64,000 nucleotides of DNA from an uncultured beta proteobacterium (GTDB taxonomy: Bacteria; Pseudomonadota; Gammaproteobacteria; Burkholderiales; Burkholderiaceae_C), in NCBI GenBank assembly GCA_903886275.1, contig CAISLN010000081.1, positions 1-64,000 of the forward strand, written 5' to 3'. Positions 17,429-26,913 of this stretch are shown in pieces. The translations under genes and the position numbers were made by a program. The notes under the pieces were generated by a model, which worked only from the letters and a program-made list of their open reading frames with translations, was not told the DNA's origin and ran no database searches. Numbering within the stretch: the first letter of the stretch is position 1; each line of letters starts with the position of its first letter.

Positions 17429-18609
17429 GGACGTGCTTTGCATGGACTCTCCTTCTCGTCAACACCCAGGGTGTCCAAAACTTCAGTGGGATGCATCACC
17501 CCTTCAAACGGCGCCACGGCGGCCACGCCATCGGCATGGCCCAAAAATACAGGTTGGCGCAACTGTCCGTCCCAGGAGCGGAAGGTCAGGCGCGGACCCT
17601 TGAAGCCGTCCAACGCCACCTGGCCGCTGCGCAGCAGTTTGAGTTGCTCGGTCACTGTGGATTTAGGCGCTTCGGTCAACACGCCGACCACCGCCTTCAC
17701 TGCGGCCCAGGCGGCCCAGTCCTGCCCGGCCATGGGCCGGTGGGCGGCGCGCACAAAGCGGCGCGAGAGTTGCGGCCCACCGTTTAAATTCCACTGCGCA
17801 TGCCAGGCCAGCGCCACCAGGCCGTTGGCGCCCAACACCGGGCGCGGCCACTGCGTGTTGTAGGGCAGGCCACGGGCAAATTCGCCCTCGCTGTCGATCA
17901 CCGCCACCACGTCATAGGCCTTGTCGTTGGTGAGCAGACGCACATTGCTTTGCTCGCGCTCACGCGGATCGGTGGACAGCTTGAAGGCGCTTTGCTTGGC
18001 CACCTTCACGCCATAGCGCTTGGCCGAACGCAGAAATGCATCGAGCTGCAGTTTGTCTTGCGCGCGCGGCCCAAACAACAGCAGCGCCTGGTTCCAGTTG
18101 CGCGCCGCCAGGTACTGCGCCAAGGCATCGCTGCGCATGGCCTCACTCGGATAGGTGTGCAACAAATTGGCCATGCAACCGGCGCCGCGCAACTCGTCAG
18201 CACCCGAGCCTGTGTTGAACAGGAGCACCTGCCCCAGCGCTGCCGACACTGCAGGCAAGGCCGACTTGAGCTCTGCATCCGGCAGGTCCAGCAGCACATA
18301 GTGCACCTTGGCGGCCTTCATCTGCGCCAGTGCCTTGGGAAGTTCCGCCGCCGTTGCCGCCAAAAAGTTTTTCACCACCAGCTTGTGGCCCACAGACTCC
18401 AACTCCAGGGCCGATTCGTCCAGCGCCAGCGCGGCACCCTCCAGCGCGCGCCCGCCGGGATGGCCGGGGTAGTTGTACTCCAGTCGGCGCTGCTGGTAAC
18501 GCGCATCGTCCTCCAGACCCAGCACACCCACGGTCAGGTTGGCGGCACTGGCGAGTGACTGCGCCAGCAGCAGCAAGGGCCACAGCCCATGCATCAAGCG
18601 GTTTCGCAT
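17425..18609 (-). CDS. Periplasmic ABC substrate-binding protein of the PQQ-associated type
   Basis: This 394-residue protein has a signal peptide (PLLLLAQSLASA) and a type 1 periplasmic-binding fold of the branched-chain amino acid receptor class. It resembles the binding proteins repeatedly found beside PQQ-dependent dehydrogenases (VGVLGLEDDARYQQRRLEY near the N-terminus). It is the first gene of a minus-strand run continuing through permease, NosR-like and apbE genes, all overlapping or nearly touching, and so is probably led by a promoter in the spacer before hpf. Ligand unknown; an alcohol, aldehyde or cofactor is possible. Confidence 0.78.
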   Translation of the reverse strand: MRNRLMHGLWPLLLLAQSLASAANLTVGVLGLEDDARYQQRRLEYNYPGHPGGRALEGAALALDESALELESVGHKLVVKNFLAATAAELPKALAQMKAAKVHYVLLDLPDAELKSALPAVSAALGQVLLFNTGSGADELRGAGCMANLLHTYPSEAMRSDALAQYLAARNWNQALLLFGPRAQDKLQLDAFLRSAKRYGVKVAKQSAFKLSTDPREREQSNVRLLTNDKAYDVVAVIDSEGEFARGLPYNTQWPRPVLGANGLVALAWHAQWNLNGGPQLSRRFVRAAHRPMAGQDWAAWAAVKAVVGVLTEAPKSTVTEQLKLLRSGQVALDGFKGPRLTFRSWDGQLRQPVFLGHADGVAAVAPFEGVMHPTEVLDTLGVDEKESPCKARP

Positions 18610-18924
18610 CCTGTCTCCGTTATTCGTCCGTCACCGGTGTTCAAAATGGCACACCTATGTGCCACCGGCGCAAGATTGGTGCCAGCGCATCTTTGGAGCA
18701 ACTGGTACACCGGTGCGGGCCATTTGAAATGGCTTTCCTGCCCGCCACTTTTTTTTGCTCAAGATCAACCTTTTGCTGTCGCCGCCAATGATGACAAGGC
18801 CATGCTTCCAAAGCGGCTATCGCACCTGCTATGCTGTTTGTGACGGTACAGCGAAAGGTTTTTTTCAATGGCTTGCGGCCGTACCATAGCAGCCTAGACA
18901 GGACCTCACTTCAGGAGAATGAAA
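18610..18924. promoter_or_regulatory. Divergent promoter spacer with a bulged inverted repeat upstream of hpf
   Basis: This spacer separates the minus-strand ABC genes from hpf and must serve both directions. An inverted repeat lies close to hpf: CTGCTATG (18826-18833) and GGTAC (18845-18849) pair with GTACCATAGCAG (18881-18892), leaving an 11-base bulge. It could be a regulator site or a leader stem-loop. AGGAG at 18913-18917 is the hpf ribosome-binding site. No gene was recognised. Confidence 0.4.
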
Positions 18925-19251
18925 ATGAAATTGACGATCAGCGGACACCACATCGACGTTACCGACGGAATCAAGTCTTACATCACTGGCAAGCTCGACA
19001 AGATCACCAGCCACTTTGATGATGTGGTCGATACCAAGGTCACACTTTCGGTAGAGAAGCACCAAGACGGCAAGCATGCCGAGTGCACGCTCAACCTCAA
19101 GGGTGCCGATTTGTTCGCCGAATCTTCCAATGCCGACCTCTATGCAGCCATCGACGAGATGGCCGCCAAGCTCGAGCGCCAGGTCATGCGCCACAAGGAA
19201 AAAATGCAGGACCATTCCCAGGCAGCGGCCAAGCGCGCTCCCATCCTCTGA
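18925..19251 (+). CDS. hpf: Ribosome hibernation promoting factor (short HPF/RaiA family)
   Basis: This protein of about 108 residues matches short HPF over its full length: MKLTISGHHIDVTDGIKSY at the start, then DKITSHFDDV and HAECTLNLKGADLFAES. It binds the small ribosomal subunit in stationary phase and promotes inactive ribosome dimers. Two ATGs are in frame; the one at 18925 is preferred because AGGAG lies seven bases upstream, whereas the ATG at 18919 is only one base from it. In many proteobacteria hpf follows rpoN, but here it stands alone beside an acidic hypothetical gene. Confidence 0.92.
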   Translation: MKLTISGHHIDVTDGIKSYITGKLDKITSHFDDVVDTKVTLSVEKHQDGKHAECTLNLKGADLFAESSNADLYAAIDEMAAKLERQVMRHKEKMQDHSQAAAKRAPIL

Positions 19252-19278
19252 CCTTGCTCACATTGGGGAGTTGCTAGC

Positions 19279-19602
19279 ATGACCACACCCAAAACCCTGT
19301 CCCTCCAGGAGACCATGAAGGCGGCAGCCGACGGCCCGGTCACCGAGGTCGAGCTGGGCGAACTGCTGCACCGGCCCGATGGCTACTACTGGCTGGCTGC
19401 TGACAGCGGCCAGGAGCTCGGGCCCTTTGCCACCATGGAAGAGGCGCTGGCCGAAATGACTGGCTCCGATGCCGATGAAGAGGCCGAGCCTGGCGAATCC
19501 CTGGAAGAGGCCGAAGACGAGATCGGCATTGCCGACTGGATAGACCCCGACACGGGCGAACCGGCAGAGGGGCTTTCCACCCCTCGGCTTGGCGACGAGT
19601 AA
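19279..19602 (+). CDS. Small acidic hypothetical protein
   Basis: A 107-residue product 27 bases downstream of hpf and on the same strand, preceded by GGGGAG. It is strongly acidic in its second half ([18 protein letters not shown]). The middle has a short motif ([22 protein letters not shown]) like a small beta-rich domain. I do not recognise a family. Position and ribosome-binding site suggest it is a real gene co-transcribed with hpf. A palindrome just after the stop (19621-19640, arms TGGGATGC and GCATCCCA) lacks a T-run. Confidence 0.6.
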   Translation: MTTPKTLSLQETMKAAADGPVTEVELGELLHRPDGYYWLAADSGQELGPFATMEEALAEMTGSDADEEAEPGESLEEAEDEIGIADWIDPDTGEPAEGLSTPRLGDE

Positions 19603-19862
19603 GCCCTAGGACCTGTCGCGTGGGATGCCCAGGCATCCCAGCGCGCAGGGCAGAGGTCTTCGCGCACCCTGCCTTCTTTCGCAACCCCGGTTTTTGCCGC
19701 GCAGCAGGACCGGGTCGGCGGATTTTCAATGACCCGTTTGCCCCACGAACGAATGCCGTTCATTTGAGTTTTTTTGCGCCTGTTGTTCTAATGAGTGTGC
19801 AGCGACGGCCTTGCCGCTTGCACTCCCCCCGCATTGAATCACTCTTCCCAACAAGGCGCAGC

Positions 19863-21176
19863 ATGGACAGCAACCAAGAAAGCATGGCGGCCGCGACCAC
19901 CATCCGCGACCCCCGTTTTGTCAGCCACCTGACCAACAGCACCTTTGCCATGGTGTTGGCCGGTGGACGCGGCAGCCGCTTGCACGAACTCACCGACTGG
20001 CGCAGCAAGCCCGCCGTGCCCTTTGGTGGCAAGTACCGCATCATTGACTTCACCCTGTCCAACTGTGTGAATTCGGGCGTGCGCCATGTCGGCGTGGCCA
20101 CCCAGTACAAATCGCAAAGCCTGATAAGGCATTTGCAAAGGGGCTGGAGTTTTCTGGATGGGCGCGTGGGCGAGTTCATCGAAATCATGCCGGCCCAGCA
20201 GCAGCTCAGCGAGTCGCAGTGGTACCAGGGAACGGCCGACGCGCTGTTCCAGAACATGCGCGAGATCCGCGCCGCCCGGCCGCAATATGTGCTGGTGCTT
20301 TCGGGCGACCATATCTACCGCATGGACTACGGCCGCATTTTGGCGGCCCATGTGGAGCGCCAGGCCGATCTGACGGTGGCCTGCATCGAGGTGCCACTGG
20401 AAGAGGCCAAGGGCTTTGGCGTGATGGCCGTGGACGCCAAAAAGCGGGTGGTGGCCTTTGCGGAAAAACCAACCCAACCGCAGGCCCTGCCGGACCAGCC
20501 CGACCTGGCCCTGGCCAGCATGGGCATTTATGTGTTCAATGCTGCCTTTTTGTTTGAGCAACTCGAGCGCGATGCCAACGACCCCCACTCCAGCCACGAC
20601 TTTGGCAAGGACCTGATCCCGCATTGCGTGCAGCACTACCGCACCTTTGCCCACAGCTTTTCCGACAGCCATGTGGGCGAGGTCGGCAAGCCCTGCTATT
20701 GGCGCGACGTGGGCACCCTGGACGCCTACTGGGAGGCCAATATGGACCTGGTGCATGTCACGCCCCAGCTCAATCTGTACGACAACCACTGGCCGATCTG
20801 GACCTGGCAGCAGCAACTCCCTTCGGCAAAATTTGTGTTCGACTATGACGCGCGACGCGGCATGGCGCTGGACTCCATGGTTTCTGGGGGCTGCATCGTC
20901 AGCGGTGCCACGGTGCGCAGTTCGCTGCTGTTTTCCGGTGTACGTGTGGACAGCCACTCGCTGATCGAAGACTCCATCGTGCTGCCCAATGTGCATGTGG
21001 CCAACAACTGCATACTCAAGCGCTGCATCATTGACAGCGCCTGTGAGATCCCTGCGGGCACCCGCATCGGCGTGGACACCGAGGAAGACCGGCAGCACTT
21101 TCGCGTCACCGCCTCCGGCCTCACCCTGGTCACAAGGGAGGCACTGGCACTGCGTCGGGCGCTAGAGACGTTATAA
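19863..21176 (+). CDS. glgC: Glucose-1-phosphate adenylyltransferase (ADP-glucose pyrophosphorylase)
   Basis: The enzyme makes ADP-glucose, the committed step of glycogen synthesis. The 437-residue protein has the nucleotidyltransferase motif [16 protein letters not shown], the regulatory region [27 protein letters not shown], the metal-binding [11 protein letters not shown], and [13 protein letters not shown]-terminal left-handed beta-helix follows ([24 protein letters not shown]). Length is about that of bacterial GlgC. The ATG at 19863 is chosen for its fit to the family N-terminus; upstream codons in frame look non-coding. No other glycogen genes lie beside it. Confidence 0.95.
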   Translation: MDSNQESMAAATTIRDPRFVSHLTNSTFAMVLAGGRGSRLHELTDWRSKPAVPFGGKYRIIDFTLSNCVNSGVRHVGVATQYKSQSLIRHLQRGWSFLDGRVGEFIEIMPAQQQLSESQWYQGTADALFQNMREIRAARPQYVLVLSGDHIYRMDYGRILAAHVERQADLTVACIEVPLEEAKGFGVMAVDAKKRVVAFAEKPTQPQALPDQPDLALASMGIYVFNAAFLFEQLERDANDPHSSHDFGKDLIPHCVQHYRTFAHSFSDSHVGEVGKPCYWRDVGTLDAYWEANMDLVHVTPQLNLYDNHWPIWTWQQQLPSAKFVFDYDARRGMALDSMVSGGCIVSGATVRSSLLFSGVRVDSHSLIEDSIVLPNVHVANNCILKRCIIDSACEIPAGTRIGVDTEEDRQHFRVTASGLTLVTREALALRRALETL

Positions 21177-21194
21177 ACAGGGCGTGGCCGCGCC

Positions 21195-21506
21195 GTGCCA
21201 CGCAACCGAAGGCACAGTCTGACGCAAGCATCCATAGCGTGGTTTATCGCCACCGTCTCCCCCCAAGGTCCGCAGGTCGATACCCAAAGCAGCCAGACCC
21301 TGCTGCTGGCGCTGGAGATGGGCGGTGCCAACTGGCCCAGCTCCTGCCGCAATGGCAATTGCCGCACCTGCATTGGCAAACTCGAACAGGGCAGCGTGCG
21401 CTATGAAATCGAATGGCCGGGCCTGAGCCGCGAAGAAATCGACGAGGGCTACGCCCTGCCCTGCGTGGCCTACCCCTGCTCGGACATTGTGATCAGTCCC
21501 GGTTGA
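21195..21506 (+). CDS. 2Fe-2S plant-type ferredoxin
   Basis: A 103-residue [2Fe-2S] ferredoxin with the cluster motif SSCRNGNCRTCIGKL and the fourth ligand in ALPCVAYP. It acts as a soluble electron carrier. It follows glgC closely on the same strand, but no redox partner is adjacent. The apparent GTG start gives about 25 extra N-terminal residues, so the true start may lie further in. The end overlaps the convergent anti-sigma gene by a few bases. Confidence 0.82.
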   Translation: MPRNRRHSLTQASIAWFIATVSPQGPQVDTQSSQTLLLALEMGGANWPSSCRNGNCRTCIGKLEQGSVRYEIEWPGLSREEIDEGYALPCVAYPCSDIVISPG

Positions 21507-22233
21507 GCTGGGCGTAGACGCTGCTGGCCAGGGCCATCAGTGTGCTGCGGTCCACCGGGCCGGACAAGGCATAGCCAAAGCCCTGCTCGGCCCAGTAAAA
21601 GCTGGGCACCGCCCCATCGGCCTCAAAGCGGAACTGCGTGGCCTGTGTATTTTGGGCATCCGGGGTCTGCGCCGTAGAGGCCGGCTTGGCCGACTTTTCC
21701 AAAGCGCCCAGGTACAGCGTGATGCGCTGTGCGTTCTGGTTCTGGAACATGAACTGGGCCCTGGCACCGGCCTCGCCAGGCAGCAAGCGCCCGCCCACCA
21801 GGGCAAAGCCCTGGGCCTCCAGATTGGGCACCTTGAGCGACCGCCCCAGGCGCTTGGACAGCCACTGCACCAGATGCTCTTGGTCGGTCGCGGCCACCTC
21901 CACCGGGTGGCGCTTTTCGGGCTGGTAGACGCTGTAGGCGAAACCGGCTTGGCGCACAAACTCCTGCTCGGTCCGGCTCTTGGCCTCGCCCAATCCATAC
22001 GCGCCGCCCGACTGCCCATGTGCCAGCCAGCCCAAGGCAAAGGCCAGCAGCACGCCGGCGGCGATGCCGCTCCATTGGCGACCCCGCGTCGCCTCTTGCT
22101 GCAGACCCTCGACCCGCAGCGCAGCCTGCAGCAAGGTGGGCGGCAGCGCTTGGTCCAACACCTCGCGGTGCAGGGCCCGCAGGGCGAGATCTAGCGCGGC
22201 ATCGCTGTGCTCGGGTGCTTGAGGGGCATTCAT
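21493..22233 (-). CDS. Membrane anti-sigma factor
   Basis: A 246-residue protein with a soluble N-terminal part of about 58 residues (DLALRALHREVLDQALPPTLL) and one membrane helix (GIAAGVLLAFALGWLAHG). A periplasmic domain follows, with a conserved-looking middle (VYQPEKRHPVEVAATDQEHL) of the transmembrane anti-sigma type. It lies 16 bases after the ECF sigma gene on the same strand and probably sequesters that sigma factor until an envelope signal releases it. The Zn-binding HxxxCxxC motif of ZAS anti-sigmas is absent. Confidence 0.78.
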   Translation of the reverse strand: MNAPQAPEHSDAALDLALRALHREVLDQALPPTLLQAALRVEGLQQEATRGRQWSGIAAGVLLAFALGWLAHGQSGGAYGLGEAKSRTEQEFVRQAGFAYSVYQPEKRHPVEVAATDQEHLVQWLSKRLGRSLKVPNLEAQGFALVGGRLLPGEAGARAQFMFQNQNAQRITLYLGALEKSAKPASTAQTPDAQNTQATQFRFEADGAVPSFYWAEQGFGYALSGPVDRSTLMALASSVYAQLNRD

Positions 22234-22249
22234 GGCGTGGCTCGCGGTC

Positions 22250-22774
22250 TCATTTCAGGCGCCGCAACAGCGGGGCGGCCCGGGTGGCAGCCTGCGGCGC
22301 AGACGGTTCATCCAGCAGTTCGCGCATGCGCTGCCTGGCCCGAGACAGGCGCGACATCACCGTGCCCAAGGGCACACCGGTGATACGGGCCACCTCGGCA
22401 TAGGACAGCTCTTCCACGCAGACCAGCAGCAACACGGCACGCTGGTCCAGCGGCAAGCGCAGCAGGCAGCGCTGCAGGTCCAGGCTCAAGCCTGGCGCGC
22501 TGCCAGCGGCCTGCAGCTCGTGCGCCGCCTCTTCCAGCTCCACCGGCTGACCAGCGCGCCTTTGCAACTGGCGCAGCTGGCTGATAAACAGGTTGTGCAT
22601 CAGGGTGAACAGCCAGGCCCGCAAATCGGTCCCGGCCAGCCACAGGCGCCAGCGCGAGCAGGCCCGCTCCAGCGTGTCTTGCACCAGGTCGTCGGCGGCC
22701 CAGGCGTTACCGGTCAAGGCCCGCGCATAACGGCGCAGACCGGGAAGGTGAGCCACCACAGACTGCTGGTTCAT
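22250..22774 (-). CDS. ECF RNA polymerase sigma factor
   Basis: A 174-residue ECF sigma factor. Region 2 contains GNAWAADDLVQDTLERA with LRAWLFTLMHN. Region 4 contains LSYAEVARITGVPLGTVMSR, LSRARQRMRE, a helix-turn-helix for -35 recognition. It sits between a secreted lipoprotein gene and its anti-sigma gene, all on the minus strand and closely spaced. The upstream lipoprotein may be part of the regulon or of signal sensing. The target regulon cannot be seen from this window. Confidence 0.9.
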   Translation of the reverse strand: MNQQSVVAHLPGLRRYARALTGNAWAADDLVQDTLERACSRWRLWLAGTDLRAWLFTLMHNLFISQLRQLQRRAGQPVELEEAAHELQAAGSAPGLSLDLQRCLLRLPLDQRAVLLLVCVEELSYAEVARITGVPLGTVMSRLSRARQRMRELLDEPSAPQAATRAAPLLRRLK

Positions 22775-22796
22775 GGGCTGTGCGCGAAGAGGCGCT

Positions 22797-23192
22797 TCAG
22801 GGCTTGGCGACCTGCCAGACCTTGTTGAAGCCGTCGCCCGTCATGTCGCCGGGCTTGGCGTCCTTGACCCAGTAGTACAAGGGCTTGCCCTTGAGTGCCC
22901 ACTGCTTTTTGCCGTCGTCGCGGGTGATGACGCTGAAGTCACCTTGGCCCTTATCGCCCTCGGCAGCCGTCAGGGGTGGCCAGTTGGTAGCGCAAGGTCC
23001 GTTGCAGACCGACTTACCGCTGCCGACTGTGTCCTTGTCAAAGGTGTACAGCGTCATGCCATTGGGGCCGGTCAGCACGCCGCCGGCGAGCTTGGCCGGG
23101 GCGTCTGCCATAGAGGCGCAGGCGCCCAGCAGCGCGATGCTCAGGGTGGCCATGGCGGTGAGTCGGTTCAGGCGGGGAAACAAAGAGTTCAT
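22797..23192 (-). CDS. Lipoprotein with secreted PF03640-type repeats
   Basis: A 131-residue lipoprotein with a lipobox (ALLGACAS, lipid Cys at about residue 25). It has two copies of the secreted-repeat motif of unknown function: GMTLYTFDKDTVGSGKSVC with CNGPCATNWPPL, and KQWALKGKPLYYWVKDAKPG. Such proteins are widespread and often lie beside ECF sigma genes, as here. The ATG at 23192 gives a proper lipoprotein signal; the frame upstream of it is not credible coding sequence. Its biochemical role is unknown. Confidence 0.85.
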   Translation of the reverse strand: MNSLFPRLNRLTAMATLSIALLGACASMADAPAKLAGGVLTGPNGMTLYTFDKDTVGSGKSVCNGPCATNWPPLTAAEGDKGQGDFSVITRDDGKKQWALKGKPLYYWVKDAKPGDMTGDGFNKVWQVAKP

Positions 23193-23313
23193 GGGGGTCT
23201 CCGGTAATAAGTTGCACCAAAGCTTGTGCAAAGGGATAAACGCCGGCTGCCGTGACTTTATTCCATGGCCCGGAAAATAAATCGGTATGGCGTTGGCGTT
23301 ATGCTGCCGGCCT

Positions 23314-24204
23314 ATGAAAAATTTTCCAAAAACCCTGGATTCGGTAGATATTGCCGCACTGGCGCGCCAACAGGTGGCCCTGGCACTGGCCGAGGATGTG
23401 GGCAGCGGCGACCTCACGGCCCGCCTCATAGACCGCAACCGCGTCGCACATGCGCGCATCGTGGCACGCGAAAGCGCCGTACTCTGCGGCAGCCCTTGGG
23501 TGGCGGCGGCGCTGACCGCACTGGACCCGAATGTGCAACTGAACTGGCTGGTAGCAGAAGGCCAAACCTGTGTGGCCAACCAGACCGTGCTGGAGCTGCA
23601 AGGCTCAGCCCGCTCGCTGCTGACGGCGGAACGTACGGCGCTGAATTTTTTGCAACTGCTCAGCGGCGTGGCAAGCAAGACCGCCCTCTATGTGGCGGCC
23701 GTGGCCGGTACCCGCGCGCAGATTGTGGACACCCGCAAGACCCTGCCGGGCCTGCGTCTGGCGCAAAAATACGCGGTGCGCATCGGTGGCGGTGTGAACC
23801 ACCGCATCGGCCTGTATGACGCCATCCTGATCAAGGAAAACCACATCGCTGCCGCCGGTGGCGTAGCGCAGGTGCTGGCCCAGGCCAAGATCCACGGCAG
23901 CACCGCCGCGTTTATCGAGATCGAGGTGGAAACCCTGGAGCAGTTGCGTGAGGCGCTGACCCACGGCGCCGCCATGGTGCTGCTGGACAATATGGACCTG
24001 GCCACGCTGCGCGCAGCCGTGGCGCTGAACCAGGAGATCGGCAGCCCGCGCAGCATGGGCGCGGCTATCCTGGAAATCTCAGGCGGAGTCACACTGGAGG
24101 GCCTGCGCACGCTGGCCGAGACCGGCGTGGACCGCATCTCGATTGGCGCGCTGACCAAGGACCTGCGCGCCACCGATTTCTCCATGCGCTTTGACCCCCT
24201 GTGA
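23314..24204 (+). CDS. nadC: Quinolinate phosphoribosyltransferase (nicotinate-nucleotide pyrophosphorylase)
   Basis: NadC converts quinolinate and PRPP to nicotinate mononucleotide in de novo NAD synthesis. The 296-residue protein carries [15 protein letters not shown], the active-site [39 protein letters not shown] and the C-terminal [18 protein letters not shown]. The ATG at 23314 is preferred over an upstream in-frame start because it matches the family N-terminus. It is the first gene of a tight nadC-nadA-nadB operon; its end overlaps the nadA start. Confidence 0.95.
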   Translation: MKNFPKTLDSVDIAALARQQVALALAEDVGSGDLTARLIDRNRVAHARIVARESAVLCGSPWVAAALTALDPNVQLNWLVAEGQTCVANQTVLELQGSARSLLTAERTALNFLQLLSGVASKTALYVAAVAGTRAQIVDTRKTLPGLRLAQKYAVRIGGGVNHRIGLYDAILIKENHIAAAGGVAQVLAQAKIHGSTAAFIEIEVETLEQLREALTHGAAMVLLDNMDLATLRAAVALNQEIGSPRSMGAAILEISGGVTLEGLRTLAETGVDRISIGALTKDLRATDFSMRFDPL

Positions 24205-25328
24205 GTAGCACCATGAACGCCTCTAGCCAGCCTGTGCGGGTGGATTACGAACTGCCCGACTTCTCGCGCGTGGGCGCCGCCAACAGCGTGCAACACGCCT
24301 GGGCCCGAGTGCCGGTGCAACCCTCACCCGAAGAAAGCGCCGCGCTCAAGAGCCGCATTGCCGAGCTGCTGCGCCAAAAAAATGCCGTGCTGGTGGCCCA
24401 CTACTATGTGCACCCGGACCTGCAGGACCTGGCCGAAGCCACCGGTGGTCTGGTCAGCGATTCGCTGGAGATGGCCCGCTTTGGGCGCGACCATGCGGCG
24501 CAGACCCTGGTGGTGGCCGGTGTGCGCTTTATGGGCGAGACCGCCAAGATTTTGTCGCCGTACAAGACCGTGATCGTGCCCGAGCTGGAGGCCACCTGCT
24601 CGCTGGACCTGGGTTGTCCGACCGATGCCTTCACCGCCTTTTGCGATGCCCACCCCGAGCGCACGGTGGTGGTCTATGCCAACACCAGCGCGGCCGTGAA
24701 GGCGCGCGCCGACTGGATGGTGACCTCGGGCTGCGCCCTCGATGTGGTGCGCCATTTGAAGGACCAAGGCAAAAAGATTTTGTGGGCGCCAGACCGGCAC
24801 CTGGGCGCCTATATCGAGCGCGAGACCGGCGCCGACATGCTGATGTGGAACGGCAGCTGCATCGTCCACGACGAGTTCAAGGCCTTTGAGCTCGAAGCCC
24901 TGAAGGCCGCGCACCCCGGCGCCAAGATCCTGGCGCACCCGGAAAGCCCGGCTGCCATTTTGGCGCTGGCCGACGCCATCGGTTCGACCTCGGGCATCCT
25001 CAAGGCCGCGCGCGAGATGGAAGCGACCACCTTTATCGTCGCCACCGACAACGGCCTGATGCACAAGCTGCGCACGCTCAACCCGGGCAAGACTTTTATC
25101 GAGGCTCCCACTGCGGGCAACAGCGCCACTTGCAAGAGCTGCGCGCACTGCCCCTGGATGGCCATGAACAGCCTGCAGGGTCTGGCCGAGGTGCTGGAGT
25201 CGGGTGGCAACCAGATCGAGGTGGATCCCTCGCTAGGCCAGCGCGCGCGCCTGCCCATAGACCGCATGCTGGCCTTTACATCGCAAAAAACCAACGCCGG
25301 CATCATTCCCAACATTGGCGCCGCCTAA
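24201..25328 (+). CDS. nadA: Quinolinate synthase
   Basis: NadA condenses iminoaspartate with dihydroxyacetone phosphate to quinolinate using a [4Fe-4S] cluster. The 375-residue protein has [20 protein letters not shown], the cysteines in [40 protein letters not shown] and the final [13 protein letters not shown]. The GTG at 24201 overlaps the nadC stop (GTGA); an ATG at 24213 is the alternative start. It lies between nadC and nadB, the enzyme that supplies its substrate. Confidence 0.95.
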   Translation: MSSTMNASSQPVRVDYELPDFSRVGAANSVQHAWARVPVQPSPEESAALKSRIAELLRQKNAVLVAHYYVHPDLQDLAEATGGLVSDSLEMARFGRDHAAQTLVVAGVRFMGETAKILSPYKTVIVPELEATCSLDLGCPTDAFTAFCDAHPERTVVVYANTSAAVKARADWMVTSGCALDVVRHLKDQGKKILWAPDRHLGAYIERETGADMLMWNGSCIVHDEFKAFELEALKAAHPGAKILAHPESPAAILALADAIGSTSGILKAAREMEATTFIVATDNGLMHKLRTLNPGKTFIEAPTAGNSATCKSCAHCPWMAMNSLQGLAEVLESGGNQIEVDPSLGQRARLPIDRMLAFTSQKTNAGIIPNIGAA

Positions 25329-25339
25329 GGCGCCCCCCC

Positions 25340-26911
25340 ATGCAACAACACAACTTTGATGTCCTGATCGTCGGCAGCGGTCTGGCGGGCCTGAGCGCCG
25401 CCCTGCGTTTGCCCTCTCACCTGCGCATTGCGCTGATCACCAAGGGGGAACTCAGCGAGGGCGCCAGCGGCTGGGCCCAGGGCGGCATTGCCGCCGTCAT
25501 GGCCGACAGCGACAGCTTTGATTCGCATGTCAGCGACACCCTCACCGCAGGCGCCGGTCTGTGCGATGTAGCGGCCACGCAGTTTGTGGTGGAGAACGCC
25601 CCGGGCGCGATCCGCTGGCTGATCGACCTGGGCGTGCCCTTTACCGAAGAGGACGGCCTGCTGCACCTCACCCGCGAAGGCGGCCACAGCGAGCGGCGCA
25701 TTGTGCATGTGACCGACGCCACCGGCTGGGCGGTGCAACAGACCTTGCTGAAGAAGGTGCTGGGCAGCGCCAACATCACCGTCTTTAACCACCACATGCT
25801 GGTGGACCTGATCACCCACCGCCGGCTCGGCCTGCCGGTGCAGCAATGCGTGGGCCTGTATGCGCTCAATGGCGATACCGACACGGTGGACACTTTTTGC
25901 GCGCCCCACACCCTGCTGGCCACCGGGGGCGCTGGCAAGGTCTACCTCTACACCACCAACCCCGACACCGCCACCGGTGACGGCATTGCCGCAGCTTGGC
26001 GCGCGGGCTGCGCGGTGCAAAACATGGAGTTCATACAGTTCCATCCGACCTGCCTGTACCACCCCCATGCCAAGTCTTTTCTGATCAGCGAAGCGGTGCG
26101 TGGCGAGGGCGGCATTTTGCGCCTGCCCTCAGGAGAGCGCTTTATGCCCGGTCACGACGAACGCGCCGAGCTCGCCCCGCGCGATGTGGTGGCCCGCGCC
26201 ATCGACTATGAGATGAAGAAGCACGGCCTGGACTGCGTCTACCTGGACATCACGCACAAGAGCCCGGCCTTTTTGAACGAGCATTTCCCCAACATCCTGG
26301 AGCGCTGCGCCCAGCTCGGCATCGACATCACGACCCAGCCAATTCCGGTGGTGCCGGCCGCGCATTACACCTGCGGCGGCGTCATCACCGACCTGGCCGG
26401 ACGCACCGACCTGGCCGGCCTGTACGCCATTGGCGAGACCGCCTGCACCGGCCTGCACGGTGCCAACCGCTTGGCCAGCAACTCGCTGGTGGAGTGCATG
26501 GTGTTTGCCAAGTCTGCAGCACAGGCCGTGGCCGAAACAAAGCTGCACCATCCGCCGGCGCTGCCCAATTGGGACGACAGCCAGGTGATCAACGCCAACG
26601 AGGCGGTGGTGATCTCGCACAACTGGGACGAGCTGCGCCGCTTTATGTGGGACTACGTCGGCATTGTGCGCACCAACAAGCGCTTGGAGCGCGCGGCCCA
26701 CCGCATTGCCCTGCTGCACTCCGAGATCCACGAGTACTACGCCAACTTCCATGTCACGCGCGATTCTCTGGAGCTGCGCAACCTGCTGCAGGTGGCCGAC
26801 CTGATCGTGCGCTCGGCGCAGTTGCGCCATGAGAGCCGGGGCCTGCACTACAGCCTGGATTTCCCGGAAAAAACAGCAGACGCATTGCCCACGATCCTGC
26901 TGCCAACTTAA
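25340..26911 (+). CDS. nadB: L-aspartate oxidase
   Basis: NadB oxidises L-aspartate to iminoaspartate for NadA. The 523-residue flavoprotein opens with an FAD-binding GSGLAGLSAALRL motif. It then has SEGASGWAQGGIAAV, LTREGGHSERRIVH, the succinate-dehydrogenase-like active-site region FIQFHPTCLY, AAHYTCGGV and HGANRLASNSLVE. Twelve bases separate it from nadA. It completes the de novo NAD pathway, complementing the riboside salvage locus near 6-8 kb. Confidence 0.95.
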   Translation: MQQHNFDVLIVGSGLAGLSAALRLPSHLRIALITKGELSEGASGWAQGGIAAVMADSDSFDSHVSDTLTAGAGLCDVAATQFVVENAPGAIRWLIDLGVPFTEEDGLLHLTREGGHSERRIVHVTDATGWAVQQTLLKKVLGSANITVFNHHMLVDLITHRRLGLPVQQCVGLYALNGDTDTVDTFCAPHTLLATGGAGKVYLYTTNPDTATGDGIAAAWRAGCAVQNMEFIQFHPTCLYHPHAKSFLISEAVRGEGGILRLPSGERFMPGHDERAELAPRDVVARAIDYEMKKHGLDCVYLDITHKSPAFLNEHFPNILERCAQLGIDITTQPIPVVPAAHYTCGGVITDLAGRTDLAGLYAIGETACTGLHGANRLASNSLVECMVFAKSAAQAVAETKLHHPPALPNWDDSQVINANEAVVISHNWDELRRFMWDYVGIVRTNKRLERAAHRIALLHSEIHEYYANFHVTRDSLELRNLLQVADLIVRSAQLRHESRGLHYSLDFPEKTADALPTILLPT

Positions 26912-26913
26912 AG

